Origin: Pasteurella sp049941595
Lineage (GTDB): Bacteria > Pseudomonadota > Gammaproteobacteria > Enterobacterales > Pasteurellaceae
Length of the DNA: 64,000 nt
Assembly: GCA_049941595.1 (NCBI GenBank)
Contig: JBNFNA010000007.1
Location: 1-64,000 of the forward strand
Reading direction: 5' to 3'
Positions within the stretch are counted from its first letter, which is position 1. Every line of letters begins with the position of its first letter. Below are positions 1-8,850 of the stretch, in pieces. Made by a program: the position numbers and the translations under genes. Below the pieces are notes generated by a model. That model was not told the origin of the DNA, did no database searches, and was given only the letters and a program-made list of their open reading frames with translations.

Positions 1-54
1 TTTTTTTTAGTTTTTTTATCAAAAGATGCTTTTTTGAACTTTTTGTATATTTTG

Positions 55-609
55 TTAGCTTTTTAGTCGTTTTATTAACTTAGGTAACTCTGCGATCGAT
101 TCAATCACTTCATCAGCGATCTTTTCCCCTTCTTCTGTGATTGCTTTACCTGTTTTGACCAATATATTAGTTTTCACTTTTGCACCTTTTCCAGCAAGCA
201 TATCTTCTACTTTATCGCCGACCATAAAAGAACGCTCTGGGTCAATTCCTAATTCTTTAATCGCTTGTAATAACATTCCAGATTTCGGCTTACGGCAATC
301 GCAATCCTGTTTATACTCACCTTGCCCATCAATATGGTGTGGACAATAATAAATGCCATCAAGATCAACACCACGATCAGCCAGCGACCAATCCATCCAC
401 TCTGTCAGTTGCAAAAATTGATCTTCAGAAAAATAGCCACGTGCGATCCCGGATTGGTTCGTCACTAATACTAATAGATAACCCATCGCTTTTAATTGTT
501 GCAATGCCTCAATACTGCCTTCAATAAAGTGAAATTGGTCAATTTGGTGCACATAGCCATAATCAATATTCAATGTACCATCACGATCTAAAAATACTGC
601 TTTTTTCAT
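55..609 (-). CDS. gmhB: D-glycero-beta-D-manno-heptose-1,7-bisphosphate 7-phosphatase
   Basis: The 184-residue product removes the C7 phosphate of heptose bisphosphate, a cytoplasmic step in making ADP-heptose for the LPS inner core. The HAD nucleophile motif FLDRDGTLN lies at residues 6-14. A Cys/His zinc loop (CPHH followed by CDCRKPKSGM) and a late VGDKVEDM motif follow; these are the hallmarks of GmhB. An upstream in-frame ATG at 648 would add 13 non-conserved residues; I chose the MKKAVFLDRD start because the family begins there. The gene ends next to the window edge, so its downstream neighbour is unseen. waaF and waaC, which use the end product, lie 17 kb away. Confidence 0.93.
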   Translation of the reverse strand: MKKAVFLDRDGTLNIDYGYVHQIDQFHFIEGSIEALQQLKAMGYLLVLVTNQSGIARGYFSEDQFLQLTEWMDWSLADRGVDLDGIYYCPHHIDGQGEYKQDCDCRKPKSGMLLQAIKELGIDPERSFMVGDKVEDMLAGKGAKVKTNILVKTGKAITEEGEKIADEVIESIAELPKLIKRLKS

Positions 610-728
610 TTCAATTCCTTTATTACATATTAATGAGGTCATTATCACTTTTCTTATTCACATTGGCAAATAGTGGATTATTCGCTTTATCTGATCACTA
701 ATTATTATAAAAATATTTTGAATATGTA

Positions 729-756
729 TTGACATAGCAATCCAGACGTCTAAAAT
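729..756 (+). promoter_or_regulatory. metNIQ promoter with MetJ met box
   Basis: A -35 hexamer TTGACA (729-734) and a -10 hexamer TAAAAT (751-756) are separated by 16 bases. The perfect met box AGACGTCT occupies 744-751, overlapping the -10 edge. MetJ binds tandem 8-bp boxes. The flanking octamers (736-743 and 752-759) match at only about 4 of 8 positions, so binding beside the perfect box would be to degenerate partners. Repression by MetJ with S-adenosylmethionine is inferred. Confidence 0.7.
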
Positions 757-797
757 GCTAACCCATCGTTATAAAAAAGAACCATTTAAGGGCTTAT

Positions 798-1832
798 ATG
801 ATTAAGCTAGAAAATATTAGTAAAATTTTTGAGGTTTCAGGGAAAAAACTGACCGCACTTGATAATGTGTCACTTCACGTGCCAAAAGGGCAAATTTGTG
901 GCGTAATCGGTGCTTCTGGTGCAGGTAAAAGTACCTTAATTCGTTGTGTTAACTTACTTGAAGTACCATCTGCCGGCTCTGTGATTGTGGACGGCAAAGA
1001 TTTAACTCAACTTAGAAATTCGGAGCTTGTGCACGAGCGCCGTAATATTGGAATGATTTTCCAACATTTTAACTTACTGACATCAAGAACGGTATTTGGC
1101 AACGTTGCATTACCACTAGAGCTAGAAAACGAGCCAAAAGACAAAATTGAACGTAAAGTGAATGAATTACTCGCGCTTGTGGGTTTAGCAGATAAAAAAG
1201 ATGCGTACCCTTCAAACCTATCAGGCGGACAAAAACAACGTGTAGCAATTGCACGTGCATTAGCAAGTGAACCAAAAGTATTGCTTTGTGATGAAGCAAC
1301 AAGTGCATTAGATCCTGCAACAACGCAGTCAATTTTAAAATTATTGAAAGAAATTAACCGCACTTTAGATATCACAATCTTGTTAATCACTCACGAAATG
1401 GAAGTGGTAAAACGTATTTGTGATCAAGTGGCAGTAATTGATAAAGGTCAGTTAATTGAACAAGGCTCTGTAAGTGAAATTTTCTCTAACCCGAAAACAC
1501 AACTTGCAAAAGAATTTATCCGTTCAACGTTCCATATCAACTTACCAGAAGAATATATGGAAAACTTATCTGATACGCCAAAATCAGCTCACTCTTGGCC
1601 AATTGTGAAATTTGAATTTACCGGACGTACTGTTGATGCACCAGTATTATCACAAGCGTCAAAAATGTTTGGTGTAGATTTAAGTATTTTGACCTCGCAA
1701 ATTGATTATGCGGGTGGCGTTAAATTTGGTTTCGTGATTGCCGAGATGGAAGGTGATGATGAAGCAATTACAAAAACAAAAGCATATTTAATGGAACATA
1801 ACGTAAAAGTTGAGGTATTAGGCTATGTTTGA
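798..1832 (+). CDS. metN: Methionine ABC transporter ATP-binding protein MetN
   Basis: This is the 344-residue ATPase of the D/L-methionine importer, working on the cytoplasmic face of the inner membrane with MetI and the lipoprotein MetQ. Walker A GASGAGKST is at 38-46, the Q-loop glutamine is near 89, the LSGGQ signature is at 141-145 and Walker B VLLCDE at 161-166. The last ~80 residues form the ACT-like NIL domain that senses methionine and inhibits transport when the cell pool is high. It is the first gene of metNIQ, directly behind a met-box promoter, and overlaps metI by 8 bases, suggesting coupled translation. Confidence 0.96.
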   Translation: MIKLENISKIFEVSGKKLTALDNVSLHVPKGQICGVIGASGAGKSTLIRCVNLLEVPSAGSVIVDGKDLTQLRNSELVHERRNIGMIFQHFNLLTSRTVFGNVALPLELENEPKDKIERKVNELLALVGLADKKDAYPSNLSGGQKQRVAIARALASEPKVLLCDEATSALDPATTQSILKLLKEINRTLDITILLITHEMEVVKRICDQVAVIDKGQLIEQGSVSEIFSNPKTQLAKEFIRSTFHINLPEEYMENLSDTPKSAHSWPIVKFEFTGRTVDAPVLSQASKMFGVDLSILTSQIDYAGGVKFGFVIAEMEGDDEAITKTKAYLMEHNVKVEVLGYV

Positions 1833-2514
1833 GCAACTTTGGGCAGATTTTAATAATGAGCTCACACCAAAAATTTGGGAGCTTGTTGGCCTCTCAACTA
1901 TTGAAACCCTTTATATGGGCTTTATCGCTACTTTATTTGCGATTGTGATTGGTTTGCCAATTGGCTTTTTAGCATTTTTAACGGGTAAAGGCGAAATTTT
2001 ACAAAACTACAGAGCGCATCAAGCATTAAACGTGATTATTAATATTGGTCGTTCAATTCCGTTTATTATTTTATTAATTGTCCTATTACCATTCACACGT
2101 TTAGTCGTGGGGACAACATTAGGAACAACGGCTGCTATCGTGCCTTTGAGTGTTTCTGCAATTCCATTTTTTGCGAGATTAACATCAAACGCATTATTAG
2201 AAATCCCAAGTGGATTAACCGAAGCGGCAAAATCAATGGGGGCGACAAACTGGCAAATCGTAACAAAATATTATTTACCAGAGTCGATTCCAATTTTAAT
2301 TAACGGCATCACGCTAACTTTAGTAGCATTGATTGGCTACTCAGCAATGGCGGGGGCTGTCGGCGGTGGCGGTTTAGGTAACCTTGCAATTACTTACGGC
2401 GAACATCGCAATATGGTCTATGTAAAATGGATCGCAACTATCATTATCGTATTGATCGTAATGTTAAGCCAAAAATTAGGTGACGATTTAGCAAAACGTT
2501 TTGATCATCGCTAG
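1825..2514 (+). CDS. metI: Methionine ABC transporter permease MetI
   Basis: The 229-residue protein is the permease half-unit of the methionine importer and dimerises in the inner membrane. It has about five hydrophobic segments. An EAA coupling motif (EAAKSMGATNWQIV, around residue 133) contacts MetN. The GGGGLG stretch near residue 180 is typical of MetI. The start codon lies inside the end of metN. MetQ follows after 45 bases containing an AAGAGG ribosome site. Length matches the family. Confidence 0.96.
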   Translation: MFEQLWADFNNELTPKIWELVGLSTIETLYMGFIATLFAIVIGLPIGFLAFLTGKGEILQNYRAHQALNVIINIGRSIPFIILLIVLLPFTRLVVGTTLGTTAAIVPLSVSAIPFFARLTSNALLEIPSGLTEAAKSMGATNWQIVTKYYLPESIPILINGITLTLVALIGYSAMAGAVGGGGLGNLAITYGEHRNMVYVKWIATIIIVLIVMLSQKLGDDLAKRFDHR

Positions 2515-2559
2515 TAATAACACTTAACTAACACAACATCTTTTAAGAGGATTTATTCT

Positions 2560-3387
2560 ATGAAATTAACAAAACTTTTAGGTCTAGCGACCCTTTTCTC
2601 GGCAGTGGCACTAGTTGGCTGTAAAGATGAGAAAGCAGCAACAACAGCACCACAAGAACCAGCAGCACGTAAATTAACATTAGGTGTAATGTCTGGTGCT
2701 GAAGCACAAGTGGCTGAAGTTGCAGCAAAAATCGCAAAAGAAAAATATAACATTGATGTGAAATTAGTAGAATTCACTGAATACACACAACCAAATGATG
2801 CATTATCAAAAGGCGATTTAGATGCGAACGCATTCCAACACAAACCATATATGGATAAAGAAGTGGAACAACGTGGCTACAAACTTGCAATCGTTGGCAA
2901 CACTTTCGTATTCCCAATCGCAGCATACTCTAAAAAAATCAAAAACGTTTCTGAGTTAAGAGAAGGTGCGATCATCGCAGTGCCTAACAACCCAAGTAAC
3001 TTAGGCCGTGCATTAATTCTTTTAGAAAAACAAGGCGTGATCAAATTAAAAGATTCTAACAATTTATTCTCAACTTCAATCGATGTTGTTGAAAATCCAA
3101 AAAATGTTGTTATCAAAGAAGTGGAAACTTCATTACTTGCACGTGCATTAGACGATGTTGATTTTGCAATAATCAACAATACTTATGCCGCGCAACACGG
3201 TTTAACTCGTGAAAAAGACGGTATCTTTGTTGAAGATAAAGATTCTCCATACGTAAACTTATTAGTAACGCGTGAAGACAACAAAGACAACGAAACATTA
3301 AAAGACTTCGTGAAAGCATTCCAAAGTGATGAAGTTTACCAAGAAGCAGTTAAACACTTCAAAGACGGTGTTGTAAAAGGTTGGTAA
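2560..3387 (+). CDS. metQ: Methionine-binding lipoprotein MetQ
   Basis: This is the 275-residue substrate-binding component of the MetNIQ importer, of the NlpA/lipoprotein-9 family. A lipoprotein signal ends in the lipobox LVGC at residues 18-21, so the protein is predicted to be diacylglyceryl-anchored facing the periplasm. The conserved family block beginning LTLGVMSGAEAQ follows a short Ala/Thr/Pro linker. It is the last gene of the operon and is followed by a strong intrinsic terminator. Lys-rich, A-rich codons resemble the neighbours, so there is no sign of recent transfer. Confidence 0.96.
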   Translation: MKLTKLLGLATLFSAVALVGCKDEKAATTAPQEPAARKLTLGVMSGAEAQVAEVAAKIAKEKYNIDVKLVEFTEYTQPNDALSKGDLDANAFQHKPYMDKEVEQRGYKLAIVGNTFVFPIAAYSKKIKNVSELREGAIIAVPNNPSNLGRALILLEKQGVIKLKDSNNLFSTSIDVVENPKNVVIKEVETSLLARALDDVDFAIINNTYAAQHGLTREKDGIFVEDKDSPYVNLLVTREDNKDNETLKDFVKAFQSDEVYQEAVKHFKDGVVKGW

Positions 3388-3413
3388 TCTCACTTTTATC
3401 AAAAGTCTGATAC

Positions 3414-3446
3414 AAAAAATCCCCGGCTCTGCTGGGGATTTTTTTT
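3414..3446 (+). terminator. Intrinsic terminator of metNIQ
   Basis: Arms AAAAAATCCCC (3414-3424) and GGGGATTTTTT (3434-3444) pair across a 9-base loop and run into a T tract. It sits 26 bases after the metQ stop. Confidence 0.9.
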
Positions 3447-3516
3447 AAAGTTCGGCACTTCAAAAATTTTCAGCGTAATATTTCTCAAACATCCTGACCT
3501 GAAATAAGACTATGAA

Positions 3517-3539
3517 AAACCCCAGCTATGCTGGGGTTT
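3517..3539 (-). terminator. Intrinsic terminator of pgk-fbaA
   Basis: A perfect 10-bp stem AAACCCCAGC/GCTGGGGTTT with loop TAT is followed on the minus strand by more T residues. It lies about 40 bases beyond the fbaA stop. A DNA uptake core AAGTGCGGT sits between them at 3548-3556. Confidence 0.85.
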
Positions 3540-3579
3540 GTTCAATTAAGTGCGGTTGATTTTTTGCAAATTTCTCAAA

Positions 3580-4659
<1,080 letters not shown>

Positions 4660-4733
4660 TTTCTGCTTCCTTTTTATTTGATTAGAGCCATTCACTCACA
4701 AGTAAATATAATCTACTTATTTTAATAATAAGA

Positions 4734-4762
4734 TAGGGGCGACTTCACCCAGTCTGCCCCTA
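4734..4762 (-). terminator. Hairpin between pgk and fbaA (possible attenuator)
   Basis: TAGGGGC (4734-4740) pairs with GCCCCTA (4756-4762), and GACT pairs with AGTC inside, around a 6-base loop. On the minus strand it is followed by TCTTATTATT, which is weakly U-rich. It lies 5 bases after the pgk stop. It may stop or slow transcription, or act as a processing site that allows more fbaA than pgk expression or the reverse. The function is inference. Confidence 0.5.
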
Positions 4763-4767
4763 CCACA

Positions 4768-5931
4768 TTAACCATTTGCACGTTTTTCTAAAATTTCTAC
4801 TGCTGGTAATACTTTACCTTCAACGAATTCTAAGAATGCGCCACCACCGGTTGAAATGTAAGAAATCTTATCTTTGATACCGAACAGATCGATCGCCGCT
4901 AAAGTGTCACCGCCACCTGCGATTGAGAAAGCGTCACTATTTGCGATTGCGTGAGAAATAATTTCAGTACCTTTACGGAAGTTAGGGAATTCAAATACGC
5001 CCACTGGACCATTCCAAAGAATAGTTTTTGCGTTTTTGATGATTTCCGCTAATTGTTCTGCTGATTTATCACCTATATCAAAAATTGATTCGTCATCTTT
5101 CACTTCATTTACTGCTTTTTCAGTTGCTTCTGCAGTTTCAGAGAATTCTAAACCAACACGTACATCAACTGGCACAGGAATATCAGTGCTTGCAGCTAAG
5201 TTTTTCGCTACTGGAATTAAATCTTCTTCGTAAAGTGATTTACCTACATTGTGACCTGCTGCTGCGATGAATGTATTTGCGATACCACCACCAACGATAA
5301 TTTGGTCAGCAATTTTTGAAAGAGAATTTAATACTTCTAATTTCGTTGAGACTTTAGAACCACCAACGATTGCTACCATCGGACGAGCTGGTTCTTTTAA
5401 TGCTTTACCTAACGCATCTAATTCCGCCGCAAGTAATGGGCCTGCACAAGCTACTGGCGCAAATTCTGCCACGCCGTAAGTTGATGCTTGTGCACGGTGT
5501 GCAGTACCGAATGCATCCATTACAAATACATCACAAAGTGCTGCATATTTTTTGCCTAATTCAGGCTCGTTTTTCTTCTCGCCTTTGTTAATACGCACGT
5601 TTTCTAAAACAACAATTTCGCCTTCTTTCACTTCAACACCGTCTAAGTAATCACGAACTAAGCGAACTGGAACATCTAAATGCGCATTTAAGTAATCAAC
5701 AACCGGTTGTAGTGAACTTGCTTCATCAAACTCACCTTCGGTAGGACGACCTAAGTGTGAAGTCACCATTACTTTTGCACCTTTTTCAAGCGCAAGTTTT
5801 AAAGTAGGAATGGTTGCACGAATACGAGCATCAGAAGTCACTTTGCCATCTTTTACTGGCACGTTAAGATCTGCACGAATAAACACACGTTTGCCGGCTA
5901 AATCTAAGTCTTTCATTTTGATTACTGACAT
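4768..5931 (-). CDS. pgk: Phosphoglycerate kinase
   Basis: The 387-residue glycolytic enzyme transfers phosphate from 1,3-bisphosphoglycerate to ADP in the cytoplasm. The N-terminal signature RVFIRADLNVPV is at about 15-26. HLGRPTEG near 60 belongs to the substrate-binding region, and the C-terminal GGGDT block near 340 to the nucleotide-binding lobe. The length is standard. An AGGATG ribosome site precedes the ATG at 5931. The next gene on the same strand is fbaA. Confidence 0.97.
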   Translation of the reverse strand: MSVIKMKDLDLAGKRVFIRADLNVPVKDGKVTSDARIRATIPTLKLALEKGAKVMVTSHLGRPTEGEFDEASSLQPVVDYLNAHLDVPVRLVRDYLDGVEVKEGEIVVLENVRINKGEKKNEPELGKKYAALCDVFVMDAFGTAHRAQASTYGVAEFAPVACAGPLLAAELDALGKALKEPARPMVAIVGGSKVSTKLEVLNSLSKIADQIIVGGGIANTFIAAAGHNVGKSLYEEDLIPVAKNLAASTDIPVPVDVRVGLEFSETAEATEKAVNEVKDDESIFDIGDKSAEQLAEIIKNAKTILWNGPVGVFEFPNFRKGTEIISHAIANSDAFSIAGGGDTLAAIDLFGIKDKISYISTGGGAFLEFVEGKVLPAVEILEKRANG

Positions 5932-6047
5932 ATTTCATCCTCTTACTAGTTAAATTAAAAAATAGGAAAACTGATGGTATTATACCCCTTTCTAACTAGG
6001 CTGTACTGCGTTAGATCAAACAATTTTCATTATTTAATAAATAAAAA

Positions 6048-6743
6048 TTAATACCCAGTTCGACTTCTTGGGCAATCCATTACATTCCAATTCAAGTCAT
6101 AGCAAATAAAAAGCTCATTGCGACTTGCGCCTAAATACACATCTTTTAAGTTTTTGTTATTCTTACGTAACCACTGAAAGAGCTCATTACGAGAGAGTTC
6201 ATAATTCGGTAATTTTAAAGTGCGGTATAATTCTCGCTGTTTTTCAAAATAGGTTTTTGCGTTATCAAATGCACAGGCGCCGTGTTTTTCCCATTCACCT
6301 TGCAATAAATTTGCACTTGGCGATTCTGGTAAATATTGTTCGATTAATTCTTGTGGCACAATGGGTAAGTCACCTTTACAAAAACGTGGCTGATCAGATA
6401 CTGATCTCGCGCGATTATTTTGTGGCCATAAACCGTGAATAATCCACCCAAATTGTTGGGTTAAACCACATTGATACTGTAAAGATTTTGGCAGGTTGTT
6501 ACCATAGCGGTTGCGTTGTTTGTCACAAAAGGCTGGCGACCAAGAAAGGACGAAAGTGTAATAATCGGTTGGTGCATTGGCATTTTGACCAATCGGATCG
6601 TTTTTCATTACATAGTCATAATTACGATCTACAATCACTTCAACGGCTTTTTTCTGTTTCGAAAAATAATACCAACCTGACAATAAAAACATTAAGAAAC
6701 AAACCACAAAGATGGAAAGTTGAAGCGTTTTCTTTTCGTTCAT
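6048..6743 (-). CDS. rna: Ribonuclease T2 family protein (RNase I-like)
   Basis: The 231-residue RNase T2 family enzyme cleaves RNA without base specificity through a 2',3'-cyclic phosphate. Both catalytic blocks are present: CAS1 (FGWIIHGLWPQ) and CAS2 (GEWEKHGAC), each with its histidine, and cysteines suitable for disulfides. The N-terminus has a hydrophobic segment (about residues 9-26) followed by YYFSKQKK rather than a clear AxA cleavage site. It therefore looks membrane-anchored and periplasm-facing rather than secreted. It is divergent from the ferredoxin gene. The symbol is by family resemblance. Confidence 0.85.
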   Translation of the reverse strand: MNEKKTLQLSIFVVCFLMFLLSGWYYFSKQKKAVEVIVDRNYDYVMKNDPIGQNANAPTDYYTFVLSWSPAFCDKQRNRYGNNLPKSLQYQCGLTQQFGWIIHGLWPQNNRARSVSDQPRFCKGDLPIVPQELIEQYLPESPSANLLQGEWEKHGACAFDNAKTYFEKQRELYRTLKLPNYELSRNELFQWLRKNNKNLKDVYLGASRNELFICYDLNWNVMDCPRSRTGY

Positions 6744-6820
6744 AAAATTCCTATTTCACTTTTAAAGAGTATTCATTATAATCTGTCGCTTTCACTTTAA
6801 CACAGTCAAGGACAAATACA

Positions 6821-7081
6821 ATGGCGCTTTTAATCACAGACAAATGCACAAATTGCGATATGTGCGAGCCTGAATGTCCCAATGAGGCTATTTCAATGGG
6901 GGACGAGATCTATGTCATTGATCCTGCACTTTGTACAGAATGTGTTGGGCATTATGAAATCCCAACTTGCCAAAAAGTGTGTCCGATTAATAACTGTATC
7001 ATCACCGATCCCGATCACATTGAAACCAATGAACAGCTTTGGGAACGTTTTGTGCTAATTCATCATTCAGATAAATTATAG
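6821..7081 (+). CDS. yfhL: YfhL family 4Fe-4S ferredoxin
   Basis: The 86-residue cytoplasmic ferredoxin carries two iron-sulfur motifs. One is CTNCDMCEPECP near the N-terminus. The second begins CTECVG and ends CQKVCP, with the long insertion typical of the Alvin/YfhL class. It is an electron carrier whose partner is not shown by the context. It starts 77 bases from the divergent RNase gene and ends only 3 bases before the end of the convergent OGFr-domain gene. Confidence 0.92.
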   Translation: MALLITDKCTNCDMCEPECPNEAISMGDEIYVIDPALCTECVGHYEIPTCQKVCPINNCIITDPDHIETNEQLWERFVLIHHSDKL

Positions 7082-7084
7082 TTT

Positions 7085-7588
7085 TCACACCTTGCTCATC
7101 GCAGTTTGCCAAAATTCGAGCACCTTAGGTTGGACACAACCTTTCTCCACACCATATTTCAATACACAAGTCTGTAATGATGTTGCAACGAGTTGATTGC
7201 CACATAACGCAAGGCTTCGAATAATGCGAGTCATCCGCAATTGATTATGTCCACCTCTTTTTAACCAAATATGTTGCTTCATATTTAAGTTATCACAAGC
7301 GGAAATCACATTGTCTTGTCGAATTAATCCATAGTAAGCCAGCATTAAATCCAAAGATTTAAGCTGGTTTTGTTGGATTAATTCAGATTGCTGACAATAC
7401 GCACAATCCTCTGGAGTAAGCGCTGGTGCGTGTTTATTTGAACGAGATACTGAATCTAGAGGAAAAATCCATTGAATATAATCGTGTAAATATTCCAAGT
7501 TAAAGTAATCAAACTGCCAAATATCATTGAGCAGTCGCCCTTTATGATCGGGGACTTTTCCTTCTAAAAAATCAGTTAATTGACTCAT
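7085..7588 (-). CDS. OGFr_N-domain protein, function unknown
   Basis: The 167-residue protein resembles the conserved domain of animal opioid growth factor receptor (OGFr). Matching landmarks in the same order are DYIQWIFPL (about 37-45), a LMLAYYGL segment near 81, and NQLRMTRIIRSL near 115. No signal peptide or membrane segment is visible, so it is probably cytoplasmic. Its ATG shares one base with the TAA of yfiF (TAATG), implying translational coupling. A bacterial function for this domain is not known to me. The link to an RNA methyltransferase gene is the only hint. Confidence 0.75.
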   Translation of the reverse strand: MSQLTDFLEGKVPDHKGRLLNDIWQFDYFNLEYLHDYIQWIFPLDSVSRSNKHAPALTPEDCAYCQQSELIQQNQLKSLDLMLAYYGLIRQDNVISACDNLNMKQHIWLKRGGHNQLRMTRIIRSLALCGNQLVATSLQTCVLKYGVEKGCVQPKVLEFWQTAMSKV

Positions 7589-8685
7589 TACAGACTATAA
7601 TCCCATTGTGCTAATAAAACCCCCGTTGCAACCGCAATATTTAATTCTGCGTTTAATGGGTTGCCGAGGGTCAACACCACTTGCTCGTCTTCTGGCTGTG
7701 CAAGGCTGGCTTTGCCTTGTTCATTCACTACAAACACCACTTTTTGTGCAAATTTTAATTTTGCTAATGGCTTCGCTTGTTTATTTGCTGTGAGGTGAAT
7801 AATTTGATAACCCGCTTTGCGCAACTGTTGTAAAGCGTTGTCGGCATAATCGGTTTCAAGCACACGAATATATTCCATTCCACCTTCTGCCACACGCACT
7901 GCTGCTGATGAATTTAAGTTATCTGCAAAGGCTTTTTCAACAATCACGCCCTTCACACCGAATGCAGCACTGGTACGAATAACACCACCTAGGTTATGTG
8001 CGTTTTGTACGCCATCAACGAACACAAGGCAATCTTGTTTACGTGGAATATCCAAGTAGCCTGATAACGTTAATGGACGTGCTTTCTTCACCAGCATACA
8101 AATGCCGCCGTGGTGCTCTGTGCCACTCACTAAGGTTAATTCAGCGTTATCCACAACGTGATAGGCTTTTTTGTTTTCGGCTAAATAACTGAAAAGTTCA
8201 CCGCTCTTTTTCGCCATTTCCACGGTTGCCCAAATTCGGACAATGCTTTCAGGACGTTGAGAAAAGAGTGCTTGGCACGCATTTTCACCATAGACCTTCA
8301 TTTCTTCAGAACGATTTTTTTTAATTTTTTCAGGTGCACGAGGTGATAATGGGCCTGTTTTCTTCTCACGTGTTTTTTCTGCTACGCCACTGCTTTTCAC
8401 CACGACCTTGACTTTACCTTCTTCACCACTTGCCGTACGCATTGTGGTTTCTGAAATGCGCGGTTCACGCTGTTCCGATTTTTGTGGCGCACGTGTTTTG
8501 CCTTTAGCTTCAAATTTATTACGGGAAGATGAAGAGAAGTTATCACGAAGTTTGCGCTCTCCACGTCCTTCAAATTTATCCTTAAAGTGCGGTGCTTTTT
8601 TTTCAGGTTTTTCACCGACAGAACGTTCATTGAATTTTTTTTGAGAAGCTTGTTGAAAGACAGGAGTTTTTGTTTTGTTATTCAT
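7588..8685 (-). CDS. yfiF: TrmH/SpoU family RNA methyltransferase YfiF
   Basis: The 365-residue protein is a putative SAM-dependent 2'-O-ribose RNA methyltransferase whose RNA target is not established. Residues 1-125 are strongly basic and low-complexity (many Lys, Arg, Glu), likely an RNA-binding tail. A small L30e-like domain follows (KVYGENACQALF onward). The SpoU fold comes last, with HNLGGVIRTSAAFG and the knot region TLGNPLNAELNIAV. The start at MNNKTKTP avoids a hydrophobic, non-conserved extension up to 8793. The OGFr gene is coupled downstream; yfiF next to pssA is the Haemophilus order. Confidence 0.88.
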   Translation of the reverse strand: MNNKTKTPVFQQASQKKFNERSVGEKPEKKAPHFKDKFEGRGERKLRDNFSSSSRNKFEAKGKTRAPQKSEQREPRISETTMRTASGEEGKVKVVVKSSGVAEKTREKKTGPLSPRAPEKIKKNRSEEMKVYGENACQALFSQRPESIVRIWATVEMAKKSGELFSYLAENKKAYHVVDNAELTLVSGTEHHGGICMLVKKARPLTLSGYLDIPRKQDCLVFVDGVQNAHNLGGVIRTSAAFGVKGVIVEKAFADNLNSSAAVRVAEGGMEYIRVLETDYADNALQQLRKAGYQIIHLTANKQAKPLAKLKFAQKVVFVVNEQGKASLAQPEDEQVVLTLGNPLNAELNIAVATGVLLAQWDYSL

Positions 8686-8850
8686 TTTGATATGCCAATT
8701 TGATTGTTGGAAGACGCAAAAATGCGTAAAAAAGCACCGCACTTTGCGAGAAAGTGTGAGCATTATAACGAAAAAACCGCATTTTTCTACCAAGTTACAG
8801 CGTAAATATTGTAAACTACAAAACTAATCAAACTAAAGAGAATGATTTTT

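Noticed and set aside
728..759. A tandem array of several met boxes
   Set aside because: Only one octamer is a good match; the others agree at about four of eight positions.
8686..8793. A longer yfiF start with a hydrophobic N-terminus
   Set aside because: The extension covers a DNA uptake core and the putative promoter area; the family begins at the basic region.
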